A stretch of DNA of 32,859 nucleotides from Actinomycetota bacterium (GCA_013151445.1 JAADIG010000008.1:1-32859); one strand, 5' to 3'; positions 23,358 to 31,078 are shown, counted from the stretch's first letter. The notes: generated by a model from the sequence alone, not told the origin. A program made the numbers and translations.

Positions 23358-24223
23358 AGGCAGGATGGTCCTTGTGGGTAGGCGACGCTTTTCACCGGTG
23401 CTCGTGAGGTTTCGATGATCGTCCCGGTATCGATGATGAGGTTATTTTCTGCGTCGATAGTAACCCTGAACCGGTCCATGTTGCGAGGTGCGGGACCCTC
23501 GATGTATTCGCCGTGAAAGTTGTATTTAGAGCCGTGGCACGGACACTCGAATCCCTGGGACGGGAGACATTCGGGGACGCGACAGCCGAGGTGCGGACAG
23601 CGATGCCAGATCGCCATTATCCCTGGCTCGGCGCCTGCCCCAACGATCACCGTATCTGCGACATCCGCCAGGATGGACTTCGACACGTCACCGCGAAACG
23701 GCACAATCCAGGCCTGGGCCGCAGGAATCGGTTTCGGTTTGATCGTACCGTCGCTCTGAATCACTTCGGCGCGCAGGTCATCAATATTGCCGGCGGAGAC
23801 TGGGGTTCCAAACCCGCCCTTGAGTTTCGGCCACAGGAAGGCGAGCGACGCCAGACCGAAAAAGCCGAGTGAAGCTCCGAAAAAGCCCAGGATCGCCCGG
23901 TTGAAAAACATTCGGCGGTTGACGCCATATTCCTCGGCAGAAATAGTCTCGCGTTCCATGAGAGGATCGGGTATTGGTTCGGTGTCTTCGGGAGTCTCTG
24001 CGAGAACGACCGTTGCAGAACCGGTTTCGTCGGTCGATGCCGCCGCTCGTGCGCGTGCCGCAGCCTTGCGTGCCGCCCGTTCTGCCTTTGCGGCCCGGCG
24101 GTCGAACGACCCGGTGACGGGACCAGCGCTGGGTCCCCTGTTGAGTGCGACGCTCAAAACGGCCGCAACGACCAGGAGAGTGACCAGGGCGATACCGATT
24201 ATGAAAGTGGTTTGAGCATCCAT
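23354..24223 (-). CDS. Rieske [2Fe-2S] subunit of the bc complex
   Basis: A 289-residue protein with cluster motifs C209-x-H211-LGC214 and C227-P-C229-H230: the two Cys/His pairs bind the cluster and C214 and C229 can form the usual disulfide. GEYIEGPAPRNMDRF follows as in classical Rieske proteins. A first helix lies at about 5-27, a Lys/Ala-rich stretch (AAKAERAARKAAARARAAAS) at about 44-63, and a second helix at about 112-130 before the soluble domain, resembling actinobacterial QcrA with extra N-terminal helices. The ATG overlaps the cytochrome b stop by one base (TGATG). Confidence 0.93.
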   Translation of the reverse strand: MDAQTTFIIGIALVTLLVVAAVLSVALNRGPSAGPVTGSFDRRAAKAERAARKAAARARAAASTDETGSATVVLAETPEDTEPIPDPLMERETISAEEYGVNRRMFFNRAILGFFGASLGFFGLASLAFLWPKLKGGFGTPVSAGNIDDLRAEVIQSDGTIKPKPIPAAQAWIVPFRGDVSKSILADVADTVIVGAGAEPGIMAIWHRCPHLGCRVPECLPSQGFECPCHGSKYNFHGEYIEGPAPRNMDRFRVTIDAENNLIIDTGTIIETSRAPVKSVAYPQGPSCL

Positions 24224-25056
24224 CAGAAGTCGAAAAATATCCCATCTACCCAGGGGAACGTGAAGTTGAATCCCGGGCCTCGGAAGAACGAGCCATAGGT
24301 TGTGAGAATGGCTGCCCCCATGACGAAGAATGTAAAGATCATGATTGCTAATTTTCGGTCGGACGGTCGGACCGAAGGGTTCCGATCGAGATACGGAATG
24401 AACGCCAAACCGGCCAATCCGTAACCTGGAATAATAATACCAGCAACCATTGGATCAAAGTAAGACAGCAATTCCTGCAATCCGAGGAAATACCAGGGCG
24501 CTTTCGACGGGTTCGGTTGCTGGTTGAAGTTCGCAAACTCCAACAACGGCGCATCGACGTAGATCGAGAATACGAAGAGCAGGCCGGTGAGCACCAGCAA
24601 TGCGACAAACTCGATAGCGAGAAGATGTGGCCAGGTATTCACCTTGTCGGCCGGTTCACGCTTCGTCTGTTGGATCGCACCCGCCTTGACGACGGTCAGC
24701 AGACGTTGTGTGCGGACACCCTCGGGAATCGTGGGAATCGGGGCCGGGGATCCGGCCGCCACGGGTGCAGTCCCGGCAGCCGCCACGGGTGCGGCCCCAG
24801 GCTCACCTGGTATTGGCGTGCCATCCTTTTTCGCCCTGGCGATCATCGCCCGGCGCAAAAGATCCTCGGGGACGCCAAGGTCGGCAGACTCCTTCGCCAG
24901 GTCGCGAACCGGTCCCGAACCCGCCGATGGTGCTCCAGCAGCTGGGGGAGGTGCTTCACCCTTTAGTTCGGCGAGAATCTCCTCGACTGGGCGCCCGGTT
25001 GCCTTGGCCTTTGCCTCGGCCGAGCGACGAAGAAGATGTTCTGGTAGTCCTGCCAT
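24223..25056 (-). CDS. Cytochrome b C-terminal (subunit IV-like) subunit with N-terminal tether repeats
   Basis: ATG 25056 has AGGAGA six bases upstream. Residues about 140-277 are a three-helix cytochrome b C-terminal domain like subunit IV of b6f. The Qo motif is KAPWYFLGLQELL instead of PEWY, a variant I associate with menaquinol-type complexes. Uniquely, the first 110 residues hold two copies of a small helical motif: GLPEHLLRRSAEAKAKATG (3-21) and GVPEDLLRRAMIARAKKDG (61-79), joined and followed by Ala/Pro/Gly-rich linkers. A third copy is in the cytochrome c encoded at 29173. The arrangement suggests a flexible docking segment. No haem ligand is expected in this half. Confidence 0.9.
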   Translation of the reverse strand: MAGLPEHLLRRSAEAKAKATGRPVEEILAELKGEAPPPAAGAPSAGSGPVRDLAKESADLGVPEDLLRRAMIARAKKDGTPIPGEPGAAPVAAAGTAPVAAGSPAPIPTIPEGVRTQRLLTVVKAGAIQQTKREPADKVNTWPHLLAIEFVALLVLTGLLFVFSIYVDAPLLEFANFNQQPNPSKAPWYFLGLQELLSYFDPMVAGIIIPGYGLAGLAFIPYLDRNPSVRPSDRKLAIMIFTFFVMGAAILTTYGSFFRGPGFNFTFPWVDGIFFDF

Positions 25057-25064
25057 CGTGTCTC

Positions 25065-25838
25065 CTAGAGCGGCCCTGAGATACCGCCATCTTTACGGAC
25101 CCGCCAAAAGTGGACGGCCATAAAGATGACGATGACGAACGGTAAGAACAGAACATGGAGCACATACCAACGGAGCAAGGTGTCCGGGGTGATTTGTGTA
25201 CCACCGATCAGGGCGAAACTGACCTGGTCTCCAATCACCGGTGCGTAGCGTCCCATGTTGGAACCCACGGTGACGGCCCAAACAGCAAGTTGGTCCCACG
25301 GCAGCAAGTAGCCGGTGAAAGACAGCAACAGCGTGAGCAGCAACAGCACGATGCCGACAACCCAGTTGAACTCCCGTGGCGGCTTGTACGCCCCGTGGTA
25401 GAACACCCGTGCCATGTGGAGGAACACCGTGAGCACCATTGCGTGTGCTCCCCAGCGGTGCATATTTCTCACCACTTGACCGAACGTTACGTCGGTTGCC
25501 AATGCCTGGATATCGAGGAACGCCTGCGGTGACGTCGGCCGATAATAAAACATCAAGAAGATACCGGTGATCGTCAGCAGGATGAACAGGAAGAAACTCA
25601 ACCCACCCAGGCACAACGTATAGGAGAGGCGAACACCGTGGCGCTTCACCTTCACTGGATGAAGGTGATAGAGCACGTTGTTCATGATCACGTATGAACG
25701 ATTTCGTGGTGTATCGGAGTACCCGTCACGAAACGGCGAGCCGGGTCGGAAAATGCTCGACCATGCCTGACTGGACCTGATGTGTTGTCCAGTCTCGGCA
25801 AGCTTTGACATGATGCCGCCTTTGTCTTTGCCGCTCAC
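25065..25838 (-). CDS. Cytochrome b6-like subunit with extra haem cysteine
   Basis: The GTG at 25838 has AGGAG a few bases before it. The 257-residue protein holds the four-helix haem-binding half of cytochrome b. Haem ligands are H127/H228 and H141/H243, spaced 14 and 15 as in b6. [12 protein letters not shown] places C76 exactly 51 residues before the first ligand, as Cys35 is in chloroplast b6, where it fixes haem c(n) by one thioether. [36 protein letters not shown] and [10 protein letters not shown] are all b6-like. The subunit oxidises menaquinol with the partner encoded 8 bases downstream. Confidence 0.95.
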   Translation of the reverse strand: MSGKDKGGIMSKLAETGQHIRSSQAWSSIFRPGSPFRDGYSDTPRNRSYVIMNNVLYHLHPVKVKRHGVRLSYTLCLGGLSFFLFILLTITGIFLMFYYRPTSPQAFLDIQALATDVTFGQVVRNMHRWGAHAMVLTVFLHMARVFYHGAYKPPREFNWVVGIVLLLLTLLLSFTGYLLPWDQLAVWAVTVGSNMGRYAPVIGDQVSFALIGGTQITPDTLLRWYVLHVLFLPFVIVIFMAVHFWRVRKDGGISGPL

Positions 25839-25867
25839 CTATGCTCCTCGTCTGCTGCTCTCTCATG

Positions 25868-25883
25868 CGGCGCCGCGGCGCCG
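25868..25883. promoter_or_regulatory. 16-bp perfect GC palindrome between ferredoxin and cytochrome b genes
   Basis: CGGCGCCGCGGCGCCG is its own reverse complement. It occupies the only sizeable gap (65 bp) inside the bc operon. As RNA it would fold into a short stable hairpin, possibly for processing, attenuation or differential expression of the ferredoxin pair against the cytochromes. It could also be a methylation or restriction-rich accident. Confidence 0.4.
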
Positions 25884-25903
25884 GAAATCTTGCTATTCAT
25901 CGG

Positions 25904-26347
25904 CTACCAACGGATCCCGTACATGTAGCCATTCTTGAAATCTCGTTCCCCAGTGTCGTGCTCCCAGGGTGCCGTTTCAAACTCGGCGAGTTTATCGGAG
26001 ACCGACCCGGAAAACTTGCCGAGGCTGATGACACCGGTTGGGCAACGGTCGATACATAGTTGGCAACGGGTGCAAACGTCCTCGTCGACGATGAAGAACC
26101 CACCGTTATCGGGGTTGTCCTCGGGGTGGTCGACATTGACACCCTCCGATATGGCATCGAGGGAGAGGAAATGGATACATTTCCATGGGCAGATGTCCAC
26201 GCAGCCTTCGCAGATGATGCACTCGGCCTCGTTGATGTGGAGGAACTGCTTCGGTTTGACGGCGTTGACAAGGTACGCCCCTTCAACGACCGCCAGCTGG
26301 TAGTCGTCGCGAATTGGGGGTAGGTCCTGCCAGACATCGTTCGCCAT
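25904..26347 (-). CDS. 2x[4Fe-4S] ferredoxin in the bc operon
   Basis: A 147-residue soluble protein with two complete cluster motifs: C43-x2-C46-x2-C49-x3-C53-P and C92-x2-C95-x2-C98-x3-C102-P. The first resembles CIICEGCVDICP; an extra C57 follows. The region between the motifs (about 55-90) is long and acidic. No twin-arginine or other export signal is present, so it is likely cytoplasmic, on the side of the cytochrome b haem c(i) position. It begins three bases after the upstream membrane protein gene. Ferredoxin subunits are not standard in bc complexes; it could feed or draw electrons at the N-side quinone site. That role is inferred. Confidence 0.9.
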   Translation of the reverse strand: MANDVWQDLPPIRDDYQLAVVEGAYLVNAVKPKQFLHINEAECIICEGCVDICPWKCIHFLSLDAISEGVNVDHPEDNPDNGGFFIVDEDVCTRCQLCIDRCPTGVISLGKFSGSVSDKLAEFETAPWEHDTGERDFKNGYMYGIRW

Positions 26348-26350
26348 GTC

Positions 26351-26959
26351 CTACTTCTCCTGCTTCACCATCGGTCGACCGAATGCAGAGATCGGAGTTA
26401 CCGGACCGGTTTCGCGGCGCTTCTTTTCGTAGGTCTGCCACTTCGACATCGCTACCGGGACCGCAATGAGCAGGTTTCCGGTTAAGCCGGCAACGATGAC
26501 CTCCTTGAGAACGGCGTAGGAGATGGAGATATCGTTGTTGAGTGCGAGAATTCGTGGGACGGTGAACAGGGTCTTCTGTGATGACCAGTCGAGGTCCGCT
26601 TGAGCAATCGTGAGGAGTTGGTTCGGAATGACACCGAAGAGGAGCATCATGACCGAGGTGAATACGAAAGCTCCGATCGCCGCACGCGCCCAGGTGAGTG
26701 GACGCCGGTAGAGGAAAGCGAGCGAGATCCCACCGAGGATCATGAAGACGCCGCTCACCGAGATGGTCTGGACAAGAGCACGTATTGCCCAACCGCGGGG
26801 CACCGCGGGGTAGAGCTCCCGCCCGACTGAGTCAGTGGCGGGAAGTGACACGAAATGCGAGGCAACCGCTCCTGCAAGACCAGTGAAAGCACCGACAACG
26901 GCTATCGCCACACCAGCGAGGAGAAACATCCGCAGTTGCTTTGTGCTCAGGGCAATCAC
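26351..26959 (-). CDS. Four-helix membrane protein, first gene of the bc operon
   Basis: A 202-residue protein with helices at about 12-34, 61-83, 93-113 and 148-172 and a basic cytoplasmic tail. I recognise no family and no metal-binding motif. The start is uncertain: a GTG at 26959 lies inside AGAGGTGAT, itself a good ribosome site, so true initiation may be at the CTG at 26950 five bases beyond it, or at ATG 26929 without support. Its stop is three bases from the ferredoxin ATG. It may anchor the ferredoxin to the membrane complex. Confidence 0.72.
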   Translation of the reverse strand: MIALSTKQLRMFLLAGVAIAVVGAFTGLAGAVASHFVSLPATDSVGRELYPAVPRGWAIRALVQTISVSGVFMILGGISLAFLYRRPLTWARAAIGAFVFTSVMMLLFGVIPNQLLTIAQADLDWSSQKTLFTVPRILALNNDISISYAVLKEVIVAGLTGNLLIAVPVAMSKWQTYEKKRRETGPVTPISAFGRPMVKQEK

Positions 26960-27059
26960 CTCTTCGTGTGTCGTTTGGAGATAGGGCCTCGGATCCCTAC
27001 CGGTTGTGTCGGCACGCGCATTCTACGCATGAGAAGGCCCGGGGGAAATTCATGCCCTT

Positions 27060-27088
27060 TTGACCATCGCCTCGAAGGATATGACAAT
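27060..27088 (+). promoter_or_regulatory. Candidate promoter of the CcoN-CcoO-like gene
   Basis: TTGACC (27060-27065) and GACAAT (27083-27088) are 17 bp apart, matching the -35 and -10 consensus at five and four of six positions. It lies about 90 bp before the ATG, in the divergent gap shared with the bc operon. Confidence 0.4.
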
Positions 27089-27138
27089 GCCCACAGCGCG
27101 AGGGTTGACTCATCTCTCGAGTAACCGGGGACTAGGCT

Positions 27139-27151
27139 GTCACGTCGTGAC
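27139..27151. promoter_or_regulatory. Inverted repeat GTCACG-T-CGTGAC upstream of the CcoN-CcoO-like gene
   Basis: A perfect 6-bp inverted repeat around one central base, 27 bp before the ATG and 51 bp downstream of the candidate -10 box. Size and symmetry suit a dimeric regulator acting as a roadblock. It does not match the Rex or CRP consensus. Confidence 0.35.
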
Positions 27152-27177
27152 CTGCCTGGGTCTCCAACACGGCGTAC

Positions 27178-29163
27178 ATGCCCACAGATAGCGATACGAG
27201 GACAACGAACACGGTGACCGCTGAAACCAGTTCAGTCGACGACACATCAATGGCGATGCCGGATCGGCCAGATAGCCAGGTCGGCGACACGAGCGCAAGG
27301 CCCTTCGCCTTGCTTGCAATTATCTTTCTGGCAATTTCCGCAGTGCTCGGAGCAGTCGCTGCGGTGTCGCTCGCTGAACCTGCGGTCACGGGAAACGTCT
27401 CTTTCCTCTCCTACGGACGGTTGTATCCCGCTGCCACCAACCTATTTGTCAACGGATGGCTCACCCTCGGGTTCATCGCTGTAGCGATGTTCCTGGTGCC
27501 GCGAGTCGTTAAGCGGCCACTGGCATCACGGGGCCTGAGCGTGATCGGCGCTTCGCTCTACTCGGTCGGAGTCATCGCTGGATCGGTCGCTGTCCTCCTC
27601 GGCCGCGGCGACGGTAAGGTCGGGTTCGAGGCACCGTGGTACATCGACCTCACGATGTTCATCGGAGTTCTGCTCGTCTCGCGGTCCATCGGTGTCACGG
27701 TACGTAAACGTGCGGACAGAAGCTCGATCCCCCCGAGTGCACTCTTCCTGACGGCCGGAATCATTTGGCTCACTCTCGCCTTGCTTGTCGCACTTCCCTT
27801 TGGTGGCGGCCCGACACAGGGCCTTGGCGGCGTGCTGCAGAACATCTTTGCTCGCGGCGCCGTTGTCGGACTTTGGCTTACCTCCGCTGGTTTCGGTGTC
27901 ACGTACTACGTCGTCCACCGGATCACGGGTGCTCCGCGGCGCTCGACGGATCGAACCGTCCTGGCCGCTTTCTGGTCGGTTGCGGTTGCGATGCCCTTCT
28001 ATGGGGCGACCCAAATCACCCACTCGGTACTTCCGAACTGGCTGGAAACGCTCGGTGCAATGTTTGCGATCGGTGCGATTCTGCCTGCACTGATTCTTGC
28101 GAGTTATGTCGCCGGTCTGGTGCGGTCGCGGATCGACAACGTTTCTGATGCCGTCACCCTGAAATGGCTGTCGCTGGGGACGGCGAGCTTTGTTGCCTTC
28201 ATCGGACTCACCGCTCTTGGCACTATTCGTTCGGTAGCGAGTGTGACCCAGTTGACTCCCTGGACTTCCGGAGTGGAGTTCCTTGCGCTCGGCGGAGCCT
28301 TTACGGCTTGGCTGGTTGCGTTCTACCGGCAGGCCGGTCCCGACTTTTTGGGCAGGGCGATTCCCGATGGTATTTCCGAGGGCCATCTCCGGCTGACCGC
28401 GCTGGGAGTGGTCGGATTCTCGGTCTCGTCAATGGTGGCGGGTTTGGCATCCGGCTACGCATGGATCGGTGCCGCCAATTCCGCCGACGTCGGTGTGACC
28501 GGCGTCGACTTCTCGCTCTCCAGCCAACCGACACTCGTCACCCTGGGTGTTCGCGGTGCGTCGATGGCGCTTTTTGCACTGGGTGCTCTGTTTTTCGCCG
28601 TGTCGGTCTTTGCTTCCCGGGCATCGGCGAGTCCGGTGCCGACTGTCGACGATCTTGATGATGGGTTAGACGTTTTGTCTGGTGCGCCCGTTGGGTTCGC
28701 CAAACTCGCCGGATCGGCCGTTGGGTTGTTCGCCATCGCAGCAGCGGTTGTGTGGTTGATCCCATCGACGGAAGTGAACCCGAGCGAGGGCACGATCCTT
28801 GGCGACACTGTGCGGGTGGAGTCGTCCGAAGCGTTCGCCGCTGGCAAGGAAGTGTATTTCCAAGAGGGTTGTGCTGTCTGCCACACCCAGCAGGTGCGCC
28901 CCATCGTGACAGACGTCGATCTGGGAGCGGTGAGCCTCTACGGCGACTACGTCAACGAGGACACGGTGCCGTTGGGTTTGATGCGTATCGGTCCCGACCT
29001 CATGCATGTGGGATCCGGTGATCAGACAGGATCGGTTGTTTTCCTTCGAGACTATCTTGCAGATCCTCGGTCCGAGCGACCCTGGTCCACCATGCCAAGT
29101 TACGGGTACCTCTCCGAAGCAGAATTGGAAGCGCTCGCGACGTACCTAGCCGGGCTCAAGTGA
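27178..29163 (+). CDS. CcoN-CcoO-like fusion lacking oxidase haem and copper ligands
   Basis: This 661-residue protein resembles cbb3 oxidase CcoN (about 40-510, roughly twelve helices) joined to CcoO (about 515-661). CcoO-like features are a helix at 519-537, C565-x-x-C568-H569 in EGCAVCHTQQVRP, RIGPDLMHVG and M639 in TMPSYG: one haem c. In the CcoN part all six ligand positions have changed: A86 in GRLYPAATN (normally GRLxPLHTN), G227 in GAVVGLWLT (HNAVGFFLT), T278-Q279 in GATQITHSVLPNW (GPHHLHYTALPDW), and V366 and F368 in SGVEFLALG (GHVHSGALG). Only three His remain in the membrane part. It cannot hold haem b, haem b3 or CuB in the known way and so should not be called an oxidase. It diverges from the bc operon. 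Confidence 0.85.
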   Translation: MPTDSDTRTTNTVTAETSSVDDTSMAMPDRPDSQVGDTSARPFALLAIIFLAISAVLGAVAAVSLAEPAVTGNVSFLSYGRLYPAATNLFVNGWLTLGFIAVAMFLVPRVVKRPLASRGLSVIGASLYSVGVIAGSVAVLLGRGDGKVGFEAPWYIDLTMFIGVLLVSRSIGVTVRKRADRSSIPPSALFLTAGIIWLTLALLVALPFGGGPTQGLGGVLQNIFARGAVVGLWLTSAGFGVTYYVVHRITGAPRRSTDRTVLAAFWSVAVAMPFYGATQITHSVLPNWLETLGAMFAIGAILPALILASYVAGLVRSRIDNVSDAVTLKWLSLGTASFVAFIGLTALGTIRSVASVTQLTPWTSGVEFLALGGAFTAWLVAFYRQAGPDFLGRAIPDGISEGHLRLTALGVVGFSVSSMVAGLASGYAWIGAANSADVGVTGVDFSLSSQPTLVTLGVRGASMALFALGALFFAVSVFASRASASPVPTVDDLDDGLDVLSGAPVGFAKLAGSAVGLFAIAAAVVWLIPSTEVNPSEGTILGDTVRVESSEAFAAGKEVYFQEGCAVCHTQQVRPIVTDVDLGAVSLYGDYVNEDTVPLGLMRIGPDLMHVGSGDQTGSVVFLRDYLADPRSERPWSTMPSYGYLSEAELEALATYLAGLK

Positions 29164-29172
29164 CGTAGGACT

Positions 29173-30015
29173 ATGGAACAGCTACTTAACAAGATCTCTG
29201 AACAGTACGGATACCCGGCGGACCTCGTCGCCCGAGCCGCAGCAGCTCGTGCCCAGGTCGAGGGAACGAGTCGCGAGGTAGTTGCCGCCCGTTGGGCAGG
29301 CGAAGAGGCTCCGGCCGCTGGGGAGACCACTCCCGTGGCGGCCGCACCCGTCGCCGCGGTGGCTGCACCGGAGTCGTCTTCGGGACTCGATGTCGAAGTT
29401 CTCGAACCGCTCGACGAGTCGGAACCAGTTACGGAAGAACCCGAGCACGGTGTGCAGGATTCCGGCCCCACATCGGTGGGAGGGCTGGCCCGTTGGTTGG
29501 CCGTGGCCGCGATCATCATTCCCATCGTGGCGTTGACGTATGCATTCATCGCTCCCGATGGACCGGCGTGCGGAGCTTCGGGGCAGCTTGATGTCGATCC
29601 CGCCACGGGTCTTGCCGTCGGTTGTGATGGCAGCGCATATGGGGCGGGCGCCGTCGACTTCTTCGCTCTCGGTGAAGAGGTGTACGTCGCGAAATGCGCC
29701 GCATGCCACAGCGCAGACGGAAGCGGTGGTGTCGGCCCAGCGTTTGTCGGGGGAGCCATCATCGACACTTTCCCTGGCGACATGTGTGTTGATCAAAAGG
29801 AATGGATCACCCTCGGCTCAAATGGTTGGCTGGGGCAAAACGGTGACACCTATGGGGCGAACGCGAACGCTGTTCTGTCGTTCTCTGGTGTGCCGATGCC
29901 CGGGTTTGCTTCGTTGACTTCCGAAGAGTTGTCGGCGGTAGCAATCTTTGAACGAGTTTCCTTTGGCAACGAGTCCATCGACGATGCCAAGGCCGTCTGC
30001 ATTTCGGGCGAGTAG
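29173..30015 (+). CDS. Membrane-anchored monohaem cytochrome c with N-terminal tether motif
   Basis: A 280-residue protein starting 9 bases after the CcoN-CcoO-like gene, with AGGA just before the ATG. Residues 13-31 (GYPADLVARAAAARAQVEG) match the repeat of the cytochrome b C-terminal subunit, followed by an Ala/Pro-rich and then acidic linker (about 44-100). One helix lies at 106-127, so the tether is cytoplasmic and the cytochrome outside. The haem site is C175-x-x-C178-H179 (KCAACHSADGSGG), with an axial Met in VPMPGF. Extra Cys residues (C133, C151 and two near the C-terminus) may form disulfides. It resembles a small CcoP-like or c-type electron carrier bound to the bc complex. Confidence 0.88.
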   Translation: MEQLLNKISEQYGYPADLVARAAAARAQVEGTSREVVAARWAGEEAPAAGETTPVAAAPVAAVAAPESSSGLDVEVLEPLDESEPVTEEPEHGVQDSGPTSVGGLARWLAVAAIIIPIVALTYAFIAPDGPACGASGQLDVDPATGLAVGCDGSAYGAGAVDFFALGEEVYVAKCAACHSADGSGGVGPAFVGGAIIDTFPGDMCVDQKEWITLGSNGWLGQNGDTYGANANAVLSFSGVPMPGFASLTSEELSAVAIFERVSFGNESIDDAKAVCISGE

Positions 30016-30022
30016 TTCCACA

Positions 30023-30054
30023 ATCGGGACCCGTGGCGACGTCATGGGTCCGAT
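30023..30054. terminator. Stem-loop after the cytochrome c gene
   Basis: ATCGGGACCC (30023-30032) pairs with GGGTCCGAT (30046-30054) in nine base pairs with one bulged G and a 13-base loop, eight bases after the stop codon. No U-run follows, so it may stabilise the mRNA end rather than terminate by itself. Confidence 0.45.
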
Positions 30055-30101
30055 GAGCGCACACCCCTCGGGCAGACCGTAACCCAGGTTGAGTTAGGCA
30101 C

Positions 30102-30127
30102 TGCAACCCTTCCTCTTTTTGGTTGCA
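30102..30127. other. Inverted repeat TGCAACC/GGTTGCA before the secreted protein gene
   Basis: Perfect 7-base arms around a pyrimidine-rich 12-base centre (CTTCCTCTTTTT). It lies 74-99 bp before the next ATG; it could be a terminator whose U-run is in the loop, or an operator. Confidence 0.3.
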
Positions 30128-30163
30128 CATGACACGCTCAGGAACATATAGTCAATGGTCCAT

Positions 30164-30180
30164 CCAGTATTTGCTACTGG
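30164..30180 (+). other. 5' leader hairpin before the secreted protein gene
   Basis: CCAGTA, loop TTTGC, TACTGG: a perfect 6-bp hairpin ending eight bases before the strong ribosome site AAGGAGG (30189-30195). It could tune translation initiation. Confidence 0.35.
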
Positions 30181-30200
30181 GCTCGATCAAGGAGGACCTG

Positions 30201-30917
30201 ATGATGGGTAATCAGCGACTAGTGGGAACCGCACCGATGCGGGACGGGATTAAGGGCGCTGGTGAAAAATCGCTTTGGCTGTGGACAGTCTTTGCGATGC
30301 TTGTCGCCACATTGATGGTGCTGCCGGCACCGTCGGCATTTGGCGCCCAAAGTGCAGGGACGGTGAGCGGGACAGTGGAGCGCAACGGTCGGCCGCTGGC
30401 CGGCGTCGAGGTGTATCTCGGTGTCCTTGCCGATTCGTCGAACCCAACCGCACAAGATCTGTACACCTGCACCAACGCCCAAGGCGAGTTTGAGTTCCCG
30501 AACGTACCTTTCGATCGAAGTCTGGTGTCCGCGACTGGACCCGAAGTGCAGCCAGCGATTCCCTGTGCGAACCGCAAGTTTGTTACCCGCGGCGGTTTCC
30601 CGCTCGTGCCGCAACGGTTCGACGGGCAGAACGCCGGGGTCTCCGATCAGTTCAGTCTGAGCGAAGCGCAACCAACGAAGGTCCTGACATACGACGTGAT
30701 TCGTCTGCCGACGCGGAACCGGTACCTCGTGTTTACGGCGCGGGCTTCCCTGTTTGCGTTCTACGACCTCGGAAGACCGGACCTGGCGACCTTCTTCATC
30801 AATCGTTACTCCCAGCGGGTCCAGCGTCTCGTTGACGCCGGGCGGATCAGCGGGGAACAAGCGGACATCCTTCTAGCGTACGGTGATGTCATACGACTTG
30901 TCATCAGCATCGGCTAG
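30201..30917 (+). CDS. Secreted protein with carboxypeptidase-regulatory/SpaA-like domain
   Basis: The ATG at 30201 follows a strong AAGGAGG; an upstream in-frame TTG at 30123 is less likely. The 238-residue protein has a signal peptide with an extended basic start and hydrophobic core (LWLWTVFAMLVATLMVLPAP), cleavage likely after AFGA. Residues about 52-110 (AGTVSGTVERNGRPLAGVEVYL, then a DLYTCTNAQGEFEFPNVPF strand pattern) are a prealbumin-like carboxypeptidase-regulatory fold. C-terminal helices (about 185-238) have no second membrane span. It follows the respiratory genes by 185 bp with its own leader and may be unrelated to them. Role unknown. Confidence 0.75.
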   Translation: MMGNQRLVGTAPMRDGIKGAGEKSLWLWTVFAMLVATLMVLPAPSAFGAQSAGTVSGTVERNGRPLAGVEVYLGVLADSSNPTAQDLYTCTNAQGEFEFPNVPFDRSLVSATGPEVQPAIPCANRKFVTRGGFPLVPQRFDGQNAGVSDQFSLSEAQPTKVLTYDVIRLPTRNRYLVFTARASLFAFYDLGRPDLATFFINRYSQRVQRLVDAGRISGEQADILLAYGDVIRLVISIG

Positions 30918-30944
30918 CCGTCGGTCGGACCGCCAACTAAACCA

Positions 30945-30978
30945 CCACGACGCACACCTCCACAGGGTGTGCGTCGTG
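30945..30978. terminator. Strong 13-bp stem-loop between the secreted protein and reductase genes
   Basis: CACGACGCACACC (30945-30957), loop TCCCACAG, GGTGTGCGTCGTG (30966-30978): a perfect 13-bp stem. It lies 27 bp after the upstream stop. There is no U-run, so it is probably a Rho-assisted or mRNA-stabilising structure. Confidence 0.65.
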
Positions 30979-31078
30979 TCGCGAACGGGGTCGGCGAGGC
31001 CGTCCGCACCGCGGCACTTCGCCGCTGTGCTCTCCGGCACAGCAATTCCGTCCGTCGCAGGGAAACTAGGCTTGCTCC

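Noticed and set aside
27526-28386. A 286-codon minus-strand frame opposite the CcoN-like gene
   Set aside because: Highly charged, repetitive antisense composition; the plus-strand gene has helices and a haem motif.
27178-29163. Annotation as a functional cbb3 cytochrome c oxidase (ccoNO)
   Set aside because: All six haem and copper ligand positions are non-His; only the cytochrome c part can be functional in the known way.
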